Positions 22,075 to 33,704 of a stretch of 64,000 nt of DNA are shown one piece after another; position 1 is the first letter of the stretch; every line of letters begins with the position of its first letter. Where the stretch lies: assembly GCA_025200525.1 (NCBI GenBank), contig CM045767.1:122314346-122378345 (forward strand), in the 5' to 3' direction. The translations under genes and the position numbers were made by a program. Source of the stretch: Camellia lanceoleosa. Taxonomy: Eukaryota; Streptophyta; Magnoliopsida; Ericales; Theaceae. The notes beneath the pieces are model-generated. The model did no database searches and had not been told where the DNA came from. It worked only from the letters and a program-made list of their open reading frames with translations.

Positions 22075-22900
22075 CTACTTACTTTTTTTTTTCTTCACCA
22101 CCACTGTATTAGACAACCAGGTGGGATAATTCATTTCTCTGATGGCCCATGCCTCTAATAGCTTGTCCACTTCTTCATCAATTACCAGCACATGTATCAA
22201 TGTCGGCCTCCTTACTCTTCGGACTACTGGTTTAGCCAACCTGTCCACGTTAAGTCTGTGACAGGTGACCTCGGGGCTGATCCCAGGCATCTCATAGAGT
22301 GTCCAAGCAAACACCTCTATGTTCTTTCTGAAGAAAGCCTTCTCTTTATTCGTCCTCAGCTAAGCCAGAGCCGAAGAAGAAGAATCATTCACCATCACCT
22401 TCTTGCACAAGAACCTTTTTCAGGGGTTCTTTACTCATGTCGGCTAGCTCTTTGCCGATATCACCCAAGACCTCGTGGTCTTTGCTTTCAATCTCTGCAC
22501 TTTCTACTTCCTTTAAATCATAGATATATCATCGCTGTCATGAAGCAATTTTTCGTCTATAGTTGGTCCCCCCCTTACTTCTTCAATCCCCTATTCAGTT
22601 GGGAATCGCAATAATTGATGCAGCATTGAGGGAACAGCCCTCATTGCATGCAATCACGATCTCCCCAGAATGATGTTGTATAGGGAGGGAGCATCTATCA
22701 CAGTAAACTCTATTACTACCTTATTGTTCCCTACTTGCAACTTCAGACAAGTGCCTCCTAGAGACCATGTTGGTGTCCCATTAAGTCTGACCATTAGGCT
22801 GTCAGATTGCTTAAAATCATCCTGGTGAAGGCCAAGCTCCTTGTAACATCTGATATACATGATGTCACAAGAGCTGCTCTAATCAATCAATATGTGTCTC
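22075..22900 (-). pseudogene. gypsy protease and start of reverse transcriptase, broken
   Basis: 22075-22314 encodes MFAWTLYEMPGISPEV, EEVDKLLEAWAIRE and YPTWLSNTVVVKK, the N-terminal edge of a Ty3/gypsy RT. 22654-22860 encodes the C-terminal part of the aspartic protease (VIEFTVIDAPSLYNIILGR). Just upstream, the protease active-site region reads LID*SSSCDIMY, with a TAG at 22879-22881 in place of the residue after the catalytic Asp. The region between 22315 and 22650 carries frame disruptions. Confidence 0.82.
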
Positions 22901-23113
22901 ACTTGGCAATCTCTAATCTTCAAAGTTACCACTAGGGCATCATTATATGGATGCTACACTATGTCTAAGTCTATCTCAGTAAAAGAAATCATTAGTCCCT
23001 GATATTCATTTGTTCTGGACTTCTTCTATTATACCTGATATACATGTTGCAAGTGCCTCACTTTTTGGGTCTCCCTTCGAACTTCATTCTTATTGACTCT
23101 CAAGTGAATTACA

Positions 23114-23168
23114 TTGATTATCCGAGGTCCATCTGTCTACTGTGGTGGTGGTGGTGGTGGTGGTGGTG

Positions 23169-23200
<32 letters not shown>

Positions 23201-24842
23201 GCTTGTGCTTGGGATAGCCTCGCGTGCTCTTCCCTTGTCCTCATCTCATCTACTAGGTCTCTCATGTGTCCCTGTTTGACCAAATCCTCCAAGTGTAAGT
23301 TCAGAACCCTGTATCCTTGAGTCATGTGTATATTCTCGTTATGGTAGGCGCAATGTTTTCTAGTGCTCCTGTCCATGAACTCGCCAGGGACCCTCTCTAG
23401 TGCTCTATAGTATGACTGGTTTCCGATCCTCTCTAAAACCCTATAGATTGGAATTATGAATACCGTACTGACTGCCTGCATAGCCCTCGTTCTTGTTTCT
23501 GGCCTGTCAATGTCGGCATTCCCTCGACCTCACTTCGACGAGTCGTTTCTCCTTTCTTGCTTTGGTGTCTTCGTTCCTTATATGTCTTCATGTACTCTGT
23601 CATACTTCTCAATTCGTGCCATGAGCTCTTCCATGCTCTTCGGTAGGATTTTTGCAAGTAATTTCCAAAGCGAGCATTTATCATCCAGGCCGTTTTAAAA
23701 GACATGACCGCCAACTCCTGGTTACAAGCCAGAATCTGGTTGTACACCTCATAGTATCTCTTGGCATAAGCCCTAAAACCTTCACCATCGCTAATCTTTA
23801 AAGCCAATAGGGAGTCTACCCTCAGTGGCTTCGACTTGTTCGTAATAAATCTAGCCACAAACATCTCGACCAAGTCTTCCCAACTCTTTACACTCTCTTT
23901 CAGCAGTTTATGGAACCAATCTGATGCTATCTCCCCAAAGGATGATGGGAATACTTTACATAGCAGTTGCTTATTCCCGCTACATAAACCCATTGAATTC
24001 AAATACAAACCAACATGAAAGTTTGAATCAGACTTACTGTCGTAGATCAAAAACCTCGGCATGTTGAATCTCTTCAGGGGCCTCAAACGTATCTAACTCC
24101 ATTGAGAATGGCGTCTTCAGTTGGACGTTGGACGTTGGACATGATCTCGGCATTGAGTCTTTTTCTCTAAAAGTAATCTCTCAAATCCTCCTTCGTTCTA
24201 TTGGGAGCTCAACTATTAATAGACTTTAGTCTTTTCGGCATGCTACTTCCAATGTAGTTGTGCATTCTCTTGGACTTCTCTTCGTCCACTGCATTAAAAT
24301 AGAGGCCCTTCCCTTGGATCTACCGAGATCCCTTGACATAGGTCCCCTTGGTTCGTGATGTCCTCTACGACTCACCTCACATTGACTCTGTTCTCCCGAC
24401 ATCCCGTGACGGCCGATGTGAGTTCTCCTGTCTCTTGCCATACTATGGAACAGCTGCAACTGTCTTTTGTCCTCCTTTCTAGGCATCAGTTTGGCTGCTA
24501 TTGCCGATGTGTTCTGTGACAGGAACAATGGTTGCATTATATTATTTTGCCTCATGAAGTTGACCATTGTCTGTTGGTCTGTCAACTTGTTCGCCATGTC
24601 TTTCATCTCTTTATCCCTTCTCAAGCATCTATCCTTCCATATCTGGAGATTGCTTTCATTGCAATACTCATCTTAGCCTCCCTTCTTCGGCCATTGCGCC
24701 CCTTTTGGGCATCATTCGCTCTAGGATTCGATTCCTGTATCCCTTCATTACGATTCTCTTCTCTGGCATTAGGATCCACATATTCCTCTTCCTCATTATG
24801 GATGTCGTCCCCAATTCTCTCTTCTTGACCGTTGTTGGTCAT
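23114..24842 (-). pseudogene. gypsy gag, broken
   Basis: Begins at an ATG at 24842 (MTNNGQEERIG), 34 bp inside the element from the LTR edge. 23454-24086 carries the retrotransposon Gag domain (SNFHVGLYLNSMGLCSGNKQ, ASDWFHKLLKESVKSWEDL, EMFVARFITNK). 23137-23481 carries the C-terminal HCAYHNENIHMTQGYRVL and LHLEDLVKQGHMRDLVDE. A (GGT)n(GCT)n microsatellite at about 23140-23195 gives a proline and alanine tract at the end of that frame. Pieces lie in different frames. Confidence 0.87.
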
Positions 24843-24859
24843 TTATTCTCTTTAAGTTT

Positions 24860-24876
24860 CCCACAAACGGCGCCAA
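24860..24876 (-). promoter_or_regulatory. Primer-binding site of the gypsy relic
   Basis: Minus strand TGGCGCCGTTTGTGGG lies directly inside the 5' LTR. TGGCGCC-type primer sites are common in plant Ty3/gypsy elements. Confidence 0.8.
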
Positions 24877-24878
24877 AT

Positions 24879-25426
24879 TGTGGGTGTTGATTTCCAACCA
24901 CACAACCAAACGGGGAACTTAGCTAGAGAGCACCGACAAAATAGATTGAGTCAACTACTTGCCAACAAGAAGATGAGAATACTGCGGTGGTTCATCCATT
25001 TGGGAGCACTCCGACGATCAAGTCAGTAATCTTATCTGTCATAGATATCGAAATAGTACTTAAACTCACAAGTCAATACTTATCTCAGACCCACAAGGCT
25101 GCCTCCTTTTTATAACCAACAGTGACCTAGTCCCTTAAAAGTCTCATTTCATTGGACTCAAGCTTAATGCTCATCCTGAACTCTTAGCTAGATAGGAATA
25201 AACTCCTCATGAGCCTTATCCTTATTCAGATTGAAAGCCTCTTCTGTTCTAAGACTCTTGTCCTTTATCCGGATGCTTCGGGATTCCGACATTACAGCAA
25301 TACATCTCGGCAATGCCGTGGTTATCTCAGCAACATGACTCATCCATGTGACACCTTAGCCGACATCTCAAGGCTAACTGGCCACGTGACGTCATTCGCA
25401 AAATACTTCTCCACATTAGTGTAACA
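24879..25426 (-). repeat. 5' LTR of the gypsy relic
   Basis: Starts TGTGGGTGTTGATTTCC on the plus strand, beside the primer site. The far edge near TAGTGTAACA is estimated, because the partner LTR is too short to confirm it. Confidence 0.65.
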
Positions 25427-26465
25427 CAATAGACAAGAATATACAAATTGCAAATATGATGGGGAATTAAAGAAAAGGCACAACACCCATCTTCTTGTTT
25501 CACTTTGATTGGAAAGGGTATCACTCAGGTACATATGCAAAGACACTATGAGAAACTTTCCTAGCTAAGATAGACAGACATTATTATTTATAGCTAAATA
25601 CCGTAAATTCCAAAAGATAGGACACAAGAAAAGGGACATATACCTTCCCCAGGTATTATATACAATAATATAATATTAATGTTTTAAAATAAGAAGAAAT
25701 ATTGTCTTATTTAAGAGATTCTACTTAATATCCATGTCTTATTCTAAACTTGTTTGAAATTATAAAAGTAGTAGGCCTTCTGTAGTTCGATCATGTTAAT
25801 ATATTTATATATGCATAACAACAAAGAGAGAGGAAATTATTGTTGATAATTAACGATAAAAAATGAAGCTTAAGATTTTATGTAAACAAGGGGATATGTA
25901 AGGGACCAATATCGAGCGTGATATGACACCGGTGATTGGTAAATAGTGAGGAGCAACGTTATTTTCATAGGATCCATAAGTCATTTGCTTGTTTAATTGC
26001 TGAATCACTACACCTTGATTATAAGATTGCAAATAATTTGTAGATAATTTCTTTTTTAATTAACTCGATAATTAGTGTGGCTTCTCTCAAAATAAAATAA
26101 TCTCTAAAAGATAAATAAATAAATTGGAGTGAAAGTGTATGTTAGGCAATTAGCATCTGAATAAACTGATATTTAAAGAATATGCAGACAAATTTAGGTG
26201 AAAGAGGGTACATTTTTTTTAATTTAATCTCTCACATTCATGCACTGGTCTTGAATAATTAAGACTTTTTAACAATTTGATGTCATCAGTCAATCTCAAT
26301 TTGTTGGGTAGAAAGGTTAGCATGTACTTCTAATATAAGGGTTTTTTATTTATTTTTTTATTTTTCTATGCTAACCAATTCATAGTTGGTGAGTGAAGAA
26401 CTTATCCATATTTATTCACCAAATATTAGTTTATCATCTTTTGTTTCACTTATAATAAAAGCCAA
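25427..26465. other. Intergenic DNA, no gene seen
   Basis: AT-rich with no repeat or coding signal I can support. Confidence 0.5.
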
Positions 26466-26469
26466 TTCT

Positions 26470-26690
26470 TAAGTGTACAAGTGCATACCATACGTTCGTA
26501 TAAATTCTCACAAATATACGTAAGTTATCTCACAAAATTGTGTAAATTTTCAAAATATACATAAGTTAACTCATAAAAATTTGAGAAATCACAACTTATC
26601 TATATTTGTGAGAACTTACGTAATTTTATGAAATAACTTGTGTATATTTGTGAGAACTTACACAAATGCATATGATAAGAGTAAGGTACA
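26470..26690. repeat. Imperfect inverted repeat
   Basis: TAAATTCTCACAAATATACG near 26502 pairs with TGTATATTTGTGAGAACTTA near 26641, and an inner pair lies around 26540 and 26610. It looks like an old fold-back element. The ends are not defined. Confidence 0.55.
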
Positions 26691-27279
26691 AATGAAATTG
26701 GGTTTTTCCAATCAGAAATGCTAGAAACTAGAAATTAATCATAGAAAAATGCAAAGAAAAAAAAAATGTGGTCCAGATTCAATAGTTGGATTGTAGGTCT
26801 CACACTCGCAATAAATTTAGATCATACATTCTTTTTCTTCATATTTTTCTGTGATTGTTTTCTTGTTCTCCAGCAGTATTGTTTTCAAATTTTTTGAGGT
26901 GTCGGCAATTTTTATCGCCTTTGCCGTAGATAATTTTTACCGGATTTTTTTTTTAATATTTTATTTTGATGATTGAAAACTCTACTAAGGTAAGGTCATT
27001 TTGAATTCGTCCTGCAAAATAAATTTCGGATACTTTCAATTACTTACAACTCATAGGTATCAGATAAAAAGAGTGTTACCTATGAACTAGTGTCAATCAA
27101 GTATGGTGTAAGAAAAAATCATTGGAATCGAAGCGATAGTTATTGAATGACCAAAAAGGTCTAGTTTTTGGTCTATTTTTTCGGTATATACGTATAGTTT
27201 GTTTTGGTCTATTATATTTATACTTTAATTCATTAAATATTAGGAAATAAGTGACTAATAATACGCGTCTTATAATAAA

Positions 27280-27542
27280 GGGCAAATTACAAACACCCCC
27301 CTCGAGGTTTGATAAAAATACAGATTCCCCCTGAGATTTGAGAAATTACAAATTGCCCCCTGAAGGTCAAATTTTCATAACAAATTAGGAGAAATTATGG
27401 GGGAATCTGTATGAAAATAAAAACCTCAGGGAGCAATTTGTTATGGAAATATAAACCTCAGGGGGCGGGATGTAATTTCTCAAACCTCAGGGGGAAATTT
27501 GTATTTTCACCAAATCTCGAGGGGGGTGTTTGTAATTTGTCC
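27280..27542. mobile_element. MITE with 9-bp target duplication
   Basis: Perfect flanking repeat TATAATAAA (27271-27279 and 27543-27551). Terminal inverted repeat GGGCAAATTACAAACACCCC and, inverted from the right end, GGACAAATTACAAACACCCC. The interior repeats AAACCTCAGGGGG and its inverse several times. 263 bp, non-coding. The 9-bp duplication suggests Mutator mobilisation. Confidence 0.85.
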
Positions 27543-27551
27543 TATAATAAA

Positions 27552-28284
27552 AGTGAAGCAGGAAAAAATTTTTAGAGCAACTTTCTGTATTTTTCTTCAT
27601 TTATCCCAATGTGTAATTCTACAAGTTTTTAAAAATATCTTTAAAATCCATGTGTACAAAATCAAACCATAGCATGTGGTTTGTTTTGGTTTCACAACCA
27701 ACAAAATCAGAAGTTTCGATTCAATGCTAAACTTTCCCTCAATTCTAACCGAATCAAACCACTTACACTACTAATTGCAAGCGTATTGCAGTTGGCCTTA
27801 GTAATCACCTTGAACTACTAAGGTAATCTTTTTTTTTTTATTTGATTCATATATGATATTATAATAAAATATATTGAATTACAATCCTAATGAAAAAGTT
27901 CAAATAAAACATATAAATTATACAAAGAAAAAAAAAACATTCACCTTTCGGGTTGGGTATGAAAATTTTGGTTTTGTATAATTTATATGTTGTATTTTTT
28001 GTATAAATTACTGGGATCATTTGATAGTTTGATTAGTTTGTATTTCAAGCCGTCATGTCTATTTCATTCTTTAACAAAATTAATTTGATAATTGTAGTCA
28101 TTTGATTTAATTATATTTTTAAAAAATTAACATTTTATTTTTAAAATTATACTTGTCATTTATTTCTTGAAATATAAATATGATAAAATTGTATAGTTAC
28201 GATTATTAAATTATTCTAATTTTTTCATGAATAATTTTACATAAAAAAGAAACCTAAAATACAAAAGAAGCAAACAATCAAAAT
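27552..28284. other. Intergenic DNA, no gene seen
   Basis: AT-rich. Weak similarity to arms of the fold-back family around 28080-28215, too degraded to delimit. Confidence 0.45.
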
Positions 28285-28640
28285 GAGCGTCTCTAACCCA
28301 CTAGGTATATCATGCTTATTAGTCAAAATGCCTAGCATAACTTTTTTTTTTCAACTCCAACGCACTAGGCATATGTTTAGGCATTTTAGCTCAATTCACA
28401 TTCACTAGCTACATGTAGCTAGCCTTCAAGATTAGGCAAAATGTATTTAATCATTAGGATCATTTCCCTCCATCTTTGTTGCTGATGTGGCATTTTATAA
28501 AATTAATAATATTTAGATGAATAGCTAAAATAAAAAGCATGGTTGGAGTAGAAACATGAAATAGTTGATAGGCAAAATAAAATATATACTTTATAGTAAT
28601 GTTTAGATAGGTAAAATACCTATCACCGTTGGAGATGCTC
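28285..28640. mobile_element. Putative MITE with GAGC(G/A)TCTC ends
   Basis: Left end GAGCGTCTCTAACCC, and right end GTTGGAGATGCTC reads GAGCATCTCCAAC when inverted. Blocks near both ends share GTATTTTACCTATC-like or CTAGGCATA-like words. No convincing target duplication, so the class is left open. Confidence 0.5.
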
Positions 28641-29300
28641 TAACAACACAATCTAGAATTTTGTCTAAGGTAGAGAGAAGTTGAAATCAAATTTAGAACT
28701 AAACCAACCGATTCTAAGTTTATATACTCAGCATCGAATTCATGTATTAGAACCGAACCAACCCAACAACTATAAAATCAGACTATTGATTCAGCCCAGG
28801 CCCAACCCAACCATTGAAACTAAAGCCAACAACCTCGAACCAGCCTAGCCTGGTCCAAGCTTGCTTCAACTCCGTAAATCAAAACGACTTCTGCACCAAC
28901 CACAATTAGTTCTTATTATCAGCCCAAACTACCAAATGACCCAAAAAAAATATTCAATTTTGGGGCAAGAAAAAATTTTCGCGATTGAGGTTGGGTTTGA
29001 AAATTATTCACCTTATTCGGTTCTAATTTTGAAACTCAGAGTTGGTGAAATCCAAAAATCCAATTTCCCAAATTATTTGGGAAAAAGAAAGATCCTTCTA
29101 TCTTTTTTATGTCAACTGATAAGATTTTTAAACAACACCTAATTACTCTTACCTGCCTCAAACAATTGCTTTCTCATCCTCTATAGATATAGATATAGAC
29201 ATAGATATACATAGAGAACCAAACATGTTCATAGTTTCTGGTGTGACTGGTTCTATTTATTTATTGGTGAATGGTTTGTGGCTTTGATCTATATTCTACG
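28641..29300. other. Intergenic DNA, no gene seen
   Basis: Includes a GAACCGAACCAACCCAAC-type low-complexity stretch (28740-28860) and a GATATA microsatellite near 29183-29212. No supported gene. Confidence 0.45.
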
Positions 29301-29304
29301 AATA

Positions 29305-29472
29305 ATGTCATATGCATTAATTAGTATATTAGTGTACTAACAGATGATGTGACATAATTTTAGAGGTTTTGAATCTTTGTATTTTGTGTAATAGGTAAGA
29401 TCATAGATTTGAAATTATAATGTCATAACATATGTTAGTACACTGATTGATATACTAATTGGTGTATGTAAC
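29305..29472. repeat. Short fold-back repeat
   Basis: TTAATTAGTATATTAGTGTA near 29317 pairs with GTACACTGATTGATATACTA near 29437. Pairing continues inward through ACTAACANATGNTGTGACAT. Confidence 0.65.
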
Positions 29473-29573
29473 ACTGTCGATATTCTAATAGCAACCGTCA
29501 TTCCCCAACAATGACAACAGGTAGGTAGTGCGAAAATAAAGGAGGGAAACTTTTGAATTGAAAATTTGTACCC

Positions 29574-29621
29574 CAATTGAAATTGGAAATTGGAAATTGG
29601 AAATTGGAAATTGGAAAACTC
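29574..29621. repeat. Minisatellite of GGAAATT units
   Basis: About five tandem ATTGGAA/GGAAATT units. They account for the repeated FQFPISN residues of the overlapping minus-strand frame, which is therefore not a gene. Confidence 0.85.
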
Positions 29622-29639
29622 CAACCAAACAATTGTCAC

Positions 29640-30112
29640 ATTCTCAAAAACAATTTTGAAAATTAGTTCAAAAAATTTGAATCAAACACAGTGATTGTTG
29701 TTTTTTATTATTATTTATTTTTTGTTTTTTTTGTTTTTGGAGTCATTGGATTCCTGTTTGGCTGTCTCTAGAAAAAAATTATTTTTTGATTGGACTAAAA
29801 TAGTCATGTTTGTTAGTATGGCAGAAACTTTGAAGGTCATTTAAACAAAAAAAAAAAAAAAAGTTTTCCAAATGTTGGATGTATGTAGGCCGAATGAATG
29901 GATTCGATGGCCCTTTATCAGGATGGGCCTGGCCCAGAGAGGCAGCACGCGTGACCTAGTGCTCAAGCCCAGTACAGCGGGCTAGGCAAGCGCAGTGCCA
30001 CCGCTGTCCGGCAGCAACTTTGGCACATTCTTTAGAGGGATAAATTATGAATTTTTTACTTTAAATTTTTATTAGAAATAATTTGAGAAATAAAGATTAT
30101 CATTTGAGTTCA
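29640..30112. other. Intergenic DNA with a GC-richer patch
   Basis: 29880-30025 is markedly richer in G and C than its surroundings (CAGGATGGGCCTGGCCC and onward). I could not match it to a gene or element. Confidence 0.4.
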
Positions 30113-30425
30113 CACTACAACGAATAGTTTTAGGAATCAAATTTTTTTTATTCTCAAAAGTAAAAAATTTATTGCAAAAAATATTTATGTACCAATTTAT
30201 TGCAAATAGTCGTTAAAATATTTTTTAGCAATAAATTTTAAAAATATCACTAATAAATACAAACGAAAGGTCCCAAAAAAATTTATTTGTTAGACATAAA
30301 TTTTAGGCCCAAAAGAATAATTTTGTCGCTAAAAATATAATAATGACACTTTTAGTGACAAAAATATTTCATTTCTAAAAGTTGTTTTTAAATTTTCGTT
30401 TCTAAAAACTTAATTTGTTATAGTA
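30113..30425. mobile_element. Small CACTA-like element
   Basis: Left end CACTACAACG, and the right end inverted reads TACTATAACAAATT. The interior repeats TTTTAGCGACAAAAT-type words in both orientations (for example TTTGTCGCTAAAAAT near 30322). 313 bp, non-coding, with no clear 3-bp duplication. Confidence 0.55.
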
Positions 30426-32962
30426 TTGGTGAAGATTATTATATTTTTTTTTCTCGAAACTAGTTTCCAAAAATTTTAGAACACATTCTGAAAACTCAAC
30501 CAAAGTACACGTGGGATGTGTGAACTTAGGCATGTGAAACCATTTCCAAATGAAGAATTATTATATATTTTTAGAGTGTCATGTGATATTATTTTATATG
30601 ATTACTTTTAACAAATAAAAAATTACAACACATTAAATGGGTTGCTCATTATCTTTTAATTACTTAACAAAGTTGAATTAGTATTTTTACTGGTACAATT
30701 TTTTATTACATGATTAATTTAAAACATCACCGTAGTGTAAGAATATTAAATAATTATATTTCGAAAAGAAAAGACGTGTCAATCAATAATGAGGTCAAAA
30801 ATGGCCGGGGTTGGGTTAGAGTTTGAGATATGTAACCTTCTTTGATTGTATCATCACAACAATGTTTTCGTTTTTTTTGATTTTAGTAATCAATAAAGCC
30901 TCAATTGTCTAAATATGCTGCCGGCCCGTAGTAGCATATCTCATACTTGTGGAACATATTATACAAAAGTGGCCTCCTGGATAAACACATGGTATTGATT
31001 CTAGCCCCTGCCATTGTACCAACATCTCCTAACTATGTAACCCCAAAAAATAAAAAATAAAAAAAACACCAAATTAAAAACAAACAAATGTGGCATTTTA
31101 TCAAATATATGCCTTGCTTCCTACTTTCTCACCAAAACATTGTAATCCATGTGATCAAAATGTTGGTAATTTTTCATAATAATATAAGAAAAATATATAA
31201 AATAAATTAAATAGAAATGACAAAATATAAATATTTTTTTATTAAATGATGAAATACAGAACAAACGACACAACTACATATAGAAATAAATTAGATTACC
31301 TTACGAAAAGAACAAATTATTAACATGGATAATTAAAGATTAAAACTCGTCGAGGTAAATTAAATTCTGAAAAATTAAAGAACAAATAATAAAAAAAAAT
31401 AAGCAAACCGATGCCTATGTAATACTATAGTTTATTTAAAACAGATTCACTGTCTCTCGATGGGTGCTGGAGGTATGCTGGCGTATGCCTCATTGGATAC
31501 GACCGTCGAAACCAGCTAATGCAGAAGCACATTCTAAATAGCTTTGGTGAACTTGACAATGGCTGCACTCTCTCTAACAAAGAACCAAAGAAGACGTTAA
31601 CAAAAGAATATAGGAAAAAAATTCTTTAGTGTAAAAAATTATCTCCAACTTTTTATTTCAAAATATCATCTCATTTTCCATAACAAAACCTCTCTAAAAA
31701 AAAAAAAACTACTAAGTCGAAGGAGAAAGGCCTCTATTTATACTAGTAAGGGAAAGCCCTTAGCCATGAAAGCTAACATCAATTCAGTCATCAAATGCTA
31801 TCAACTCTAGCCATTAGGGCTAGAGTTACAAAGGTTCAAAACTTCAAAACTGTTATATAAATCATGATATGTATATAATAATAAGTTTTGAGAATTAAAC
31901 AAGATGGGTTGCAAAATGGATACAGGTGTGAGGTCACAATCCAATCCAAGCCCAATCTCAAACACATGCACAAACTAAGCCTAGCATAACTCAACCAAAA
32001 GCTCAAGACTAAGTTCAAGTCCAAGTCTAAGACTAAACCCAGTACATGCACAAGTATAAGTCTAAACCCAGTCCAAACTAAGATTAAATTCAAATCTAAA
32101 CCCAATTTTATTTATGCCCACTTTATGAGACAATTCTCATTTACAACTTAATGGTTTCATCTCATTATTTTTGTATTATAATTTTCTCACTTAAGAGAAT
32201 ACAAAACCCCTCAGACCCATCTTAACCAGCGGTTTGGTCCCACTTTAATTTTGAATTAAAGTTGTCAAAAACCTAAAATTTTCCAACACAAAACTCATGA
32301 AGCTAAGTTCTATTTTTTTTTTTTTTCTTTAAAAAATAATTTTTTGATTTGTTTGCAAGATTAAGGAGAAGAGATTGAGGGGGAAAAATACATTGCACCA
32401 TGCCACTACCACCACCTCTTCCTCCACCACCATCATCATTATTGATAGGATAAATCTATGTACCCGCCCTTATCTACTCTGAATAATAATGTGTGATTGA
32501 CATTAAATTTTTGTAGTACAAAATTTTTGTAGAATGAGATTCATATGTAAAAAAATTTGAATCATAAGATGATAATTTTAAATAATTTTTGAGTATTTAA
32601 GTCTGAGTTTGTAATATTATCATTAAGTGGATAGATTTGGATTGAGTTATTTTAATATACAATCTATTTCGGCATGTATAAATTCATTCAAACCTGTCCA
32701 TTTACAAACCCTATCTATTTGGTACATGTATTCTTTATCCTTATTTAATCTCACTCTCCATTGGATGATGGGATTACTTCTTCCCTCTCCATACTATATT
32801 ACTTTCTCGTTTAAATGTTAAAAATAAGTCTTAGTATCTCATTTTTTATCGCACCCTAATTAAACATTCTACATTTAATCTTATAATATATTTAATCACA
32901 TACATTATCTCATTATATTACTCATCACCCTCTAATACCATGATATTCAATCCTCCCATTAA
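30426..32962. other. Intergenic DNA, no gene seen
   Basis: AT-rich. About 31930-32105 is a diffuse repeat of CAAGTCTAA/TAAACCCAGT words that produces an artificial Leu/Asp-rich minus-strand frame. A CCACCA/CATCAT run lies near 32400-32440. No supported gene. Confidence 0.45.
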
Positions 32963-33114
32963 GGCTAAGTTTGGCAACTTATAAAAAAGCCAAAAAGTTA
33001 AAAAGTTATTTTCTTATTTAAGTCACATCACCTCTCTAACATATCACTTCAAACTCAACCCATATTTTATAAAAAGTCAAAAAATACACTTCTTTAGAAC
33101 ATCCAAACAACCCC
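32963..33114. mobile_element. Tourist-like MITE, diverged
   Basis: Flanked by TAA on both sides (32960-32962, 33115-33117). The ends GGCTAAGTTTGGCAAC and, inverted from the right, GGGGTTGTTTGGATGTTC are imperfect inverted repeats of the GGCCTTGTTTGG type. 152 bp. Confidence 0.65.
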
Positions 33115-33272
33115 TAAATGACAAACAAACAAACAATTATGTTGGCGGAAATAAAGAAGTTAATCTTCTTGTTAATACATATATTTAACTAAGTTATTTT
33201 TTTATTACAAAGTGTCACAATGAAGTGAAGCTATTGATTGACAATTTGATTGTAACTCAAAATATATGAAAA

Positions 33273-33671
33273 GGGTGTGGCTTTGGTCTAGTCCACCATC
33301 AGACTGGACTGTGCTTTTAGGTCTGTGGAGGCCCACCACGGGTCTCGTTTTGAAAATCTAAACCGTTAATATGTAGAACTCGTCGAGTACTATATGCCTG
33401 TAAAAAATCACGTTGATCGGATATCGATAGCTATGTGATCAAATCAGTTTTGTATTAAAAAAAATGGACGGTGAATAAATAATGGTTGAAAAAAAACTGA
33501 TTTGATCACATAGCTATCAATATCCGATCAACGTGATTTTTCACAGGCAGATAGTACTTGACGAGTTCTACACATTGAACGGTTCAGATTTTCAAAACGA
33601 GACCCGTGGTGGGCCCCCACGGACCCAACAGCACGGTCCAGTCCGATGGTGAACTGGACCAAAGCCAGGCC
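33273..33671. mobile_element. Near-full-length fold-back MITE with 9-bp duplication (Mutator-like)
   Basis: Perfect flanking 9-mer ATATGAAAA (33264-33272, 33672-33680). The arms 33273-33453 and about 33490-33671 are inverted copies with high identity, separated by a short loop near 33455-33490. The ends are GGGTGTGGCTTTGGTC and, inverted, GGCCTGGCTTTGGTCC. Transcription through it would give a hairpin of about 180 bp. It sits about 0.9-1.3 kb upstream of the reductase start codon. Confidence 0.9.
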
Positions 33672-33704
33672 ATATGAAAACATAGTACATATATTAAGGT
33701 AAGG

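Larger units (their letters stand above)
21931..25426 (-). mobile_element. Ty3/gypsy retrotransposon relic with large pol deletion
   Basis: Minus-strand order from the right: 5' LTR, primer site, gag, protease, the very start of reverse transcriptase, then a 120-bp stub of the 3' LTR. LTR text starting TGTGGGT(G/A)TTGATTTCC is present at 24879 and again at 21931, with about 120 bp in common. The internal region jumps from the first residues of RT straight to the LTR stub, so RT, RNase H, integrase and most of the 3' LTR are gone. Lengths and stops show an inactive copy. The outer edge of the right LTR (about 25426) is my estimate from a CA end, and no target duplication was found. Confidence 0.82.

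Noticed and set aside
23114..23320. A plus-strand frame with Gly and Ala runs
   Set aside because: It comes from the (GGT)n(GCT)n repeat antisense to the gypsy gag.
29880..30030. GC-richer patch considered as a tRNA or ncRNA gene
   Set aside because: I could not find a cloverleaf or A/B-box pair. Left as unexplained.
31836..32105. A Leu/Asp-rich minus-strand frame
   Set aside because: Translation of a simple CAAGTCTAA-type repeat, with no family resemblance.
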